NCBI GenBank assembly: GCA_002389295.1
Contig: DGOE01000088.1
Span: 1-5,899, forward strand
Reading direction: 5' to 3'
Origin: Flavobacteriales bacterium UBA4474
GTDB taxonomy: Bacteria; Bacteroidota; Bacteroidia; Flavobacteriales_D; Sanyastnellaceae
Length of the DNA stretch: 5,899 nucleotides
Below are positions 4,679-5,899 of this stretch, piece after piece. Position numbers and translations under genes: made by a program. Numbering within the stretch: the stretch's first letter is position 1; every line of letters begins with the position of its first letter. The notes beneath the pieces were generated by a model. The model had not been told where the DNA came from. It did no database searches and was given only the letters and a program-made list of their open reading frames with translations.

Positions 4679-5899
4679 TTATCCACCGGAGCCCAACACC
4701 TTGAAGTTCACCCCGTCCATGGCTTCCAACCCGTCCAAAAGAGCTGGACTCAGCTCCACTTTCTTGCGCCGAGAAGGCATCTCCAACACCGCGTCCGGAT
4801 GGTGGATCTCCACGGTGACCCCCACCCCGCCCTCGTGGGACTCGATGAGCTTGCAGACCTCTTGGACCATGCTGTCGTTGAGCTTCTTGAGGTCCAGCTG
4901 CACACGCAATCGGCCCGCGAGCTTTTCGAGCACGTCGGCCAAGAGTTCAATGCGCTGCACCTTGAATTCCATCTCCTCCGCCCCGCGGAACTGCTTCATC
5001 TGCACCTTGCCCTTGACGAAAATGAACCACCCTTGGGTCATGTAGCCCTTGTAATTCACGTAGTCCTGCTTCCAGAACGGCATCCGGCGCGCACCGTGGT
5101 AGTCCTCGACCACCATCTCTCCCCAGGGGTTGCCGTTCTTGCCCATCTTGTGTTCGGCGTGGGTGACCATGCCGCCAAAGGAGATGGTTCTGCCGCGGGC
5201 GGCTTCGAGGTCCTCGAGGTTGCTCAATCCGCCCTTTGTGCAGAATTGGTCGAGCTGAACCTTGAACTGGTCCAAGGGGTGGCCGGAGAGGTAGACGCCG
5301 ACGACTTCCTTTTCTCGGGCGAGCTTGTCGAAGGGCTCCCATTCTTCGCACACGGGCACTGGCGGCTCTGGAATCTCCATGGCGCCCGAGTCGCCCCCAA
5401 ACAAGGAGGCTTGGGATGAATTCTCGCTTTCCTGTGTGGCCTGCCCATAGCGGATGGCCAGCTCGATCGTGGACCGGCCTTTGATGTCTTCGGCAAAGCA
5501 CTGCGCGCGGAAGATGGACTGGGGCAAATCGTCAAAGCCCCCACCCCGCGCCAGGGCCTCGAACACGCGCTTGTTGCAGTCCTTGAGGCTGACCTTGGTC
5601 GCGAAGTCGAAGATGCTGTTGTAGGGCGCTTCGCCCCTGCTGTCTACGATGGACGCCACGGCCCCCTCACCTACGCCGCTCATGGCGCCAAGCCCAAAGC
5701 GGATCGCGCCTTCGGCGTTGACGGCAAACTTGTATTCCGACTCGTTGATGTCCGGGCCGAGCACGGGCACCCCCATCCGCTGGCATTCCTTCATGAAGAA
5801 GGTGACCTTTTTGATGTCCGACATGTTGTTGGACAGCACCGCCGCCATGAATTCGGCCGGGTGGTTGGCCTTGAGGTAGGCCGTCTGGTAGGCTACCCA
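4679..5899 (-). CDS. dnaE: DNA polymerase III alpha subunit, C-terminal 406 residues (5' end beyond window)
   Basis: The replicative polymerase catalytic subunit; the PHP, palm and most of the fingers domain lie outside the window. The frame is open to the right edge and starts in view with WVAYQTAYLKANHPAEFMAA, a DnaE signature. By window residue number: the helix-hairpin-helix region lies at about 68-125 (FGLGAMSGVGEGAV, then CNKRVFEALARGGGFDDL). The beta-clamp binding pentapeptide QASLF is at 163-167 (bases 5399-5413). YLSGHPLDQF is at 204-213. An OB fold lies at about 238-320 (GGMVTHAEHKMGKNGNPWGEMVVEDY). A C-terminal domain follows that in other bacteria contacts the tau subunit. It ends with VNFKVLGSGG and a TAA. 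Nothing looks truncated at the 3' end. No terminator is visible between it and trxA, so some readthrough into trxA is possible. Confidence 0.97.
   Translation of the reverse strand, partial: WVAYQTAYLKANHPAEFMAAVLSNNMSDIKKVTFFMKECQRMGVPVLGPDINESEYKFAVNAEGAIRFGLGAMSGVGEGAVASIVDSRGEAPYNSIFDFATKVSLKDCNKRVFEALARGGGFDDLPQSIFRAQCFAEDIKGRSTIELAIRYGQATQESENSSQASLFGGDSGAMEIPEPPVPVCEEWEPFDKLAREKEVVGVYLSGHPLDQFKVQLDQFCTKGGLSNLEDLEAARGRTISFGGMVTHAEHKMGKNGNPWGEMVVEDYHGARRMPFWKQDYVNYKGYMTQGWFIFVKGKVQMKQFRGAEEMEFKVQRIELLADVLEKLAGRLRVQLDLKKLNDSMVQEVCKLIESHEGGVGVTVEIHHPDAVLEMPSRRKKVELSPALLDGLEAMDGVNFKVLGSGG

Noticed and set aside
4799..5419. Plus-strand open frame of 206 codons
   Set aside because: It is antisense to dnaE, whose residues match a known family throughout. 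The His/Val/Leu-rich product is what the reverse of a G+C-rich gene gives.

Overview
The window looks like chromosomal DNA from a member of the Bacteroidota, most likely a Flavobacteriales-type marine or freshwater bacterium. Four things support this. The run dnaE - trxA - DUF58 gene has protein sequences of the Bacteroidota type. Several upstream regions carry the Bacteroidota -7 promoter motif TAnnTTTG. A secreted modular protein combines a FISUMP domain with CxDxxACNY and DxDxDGICD repeats. Shine-Dalgarno sequences are weak or absent. Base composition is moderately high in G+C, except for one internal module. Every supported feature lies on the minus strand, so transcription runs from high to low coordinates.

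Right part (about 4211-5899): the 3' end of dnaE (DNA polymerase III alpha subunit, 406 residues visible, running off the right edge). After 77 bases comes trxA (106-residue thioredoxin, WCGPC active site) with its own candidate promoter and a strong hairpin terminator. A candidate -7 box follows almost directly in front of the next gene.

Middle (about 2737-4203): a GTG-started DUF58/von Willebrand A protein with a complete MIDAS. Then come a 129-base gap holding an 8-bp inverted repeat and a small unrecognised exported protein of 135 residues. The end of that protein resembles a type IX secretion C-terminal domain in its residue pattern.

Left part (1-2700): a tRNA-Asp(GTC) gene with encoded CCA, a good promoter and a hairpin terminator. 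About 140 bases beyond the terminator begins a large secreted protein gene. It stays open for 783 codons and runs off the left edge. Its order is signal peptide, one dockerin-like calcium loop, two tail-fibre-like repeats, a Cys/Asp-rich repeat block, an AT-richer beta-rich module, one more degenerate Cys/Asp repeat, and the start of a FISUMP domain. This gene is the most interesting element here: it has internal direct DNA repeats and a sharp composition mosaic inside one frame.

The dnaE, trxA and DUF58 genes are housekeeping and appear to be separate transcription units rather than one operon. I see no CRISPR array, insertion sequence, phage gene or defence system in the window.
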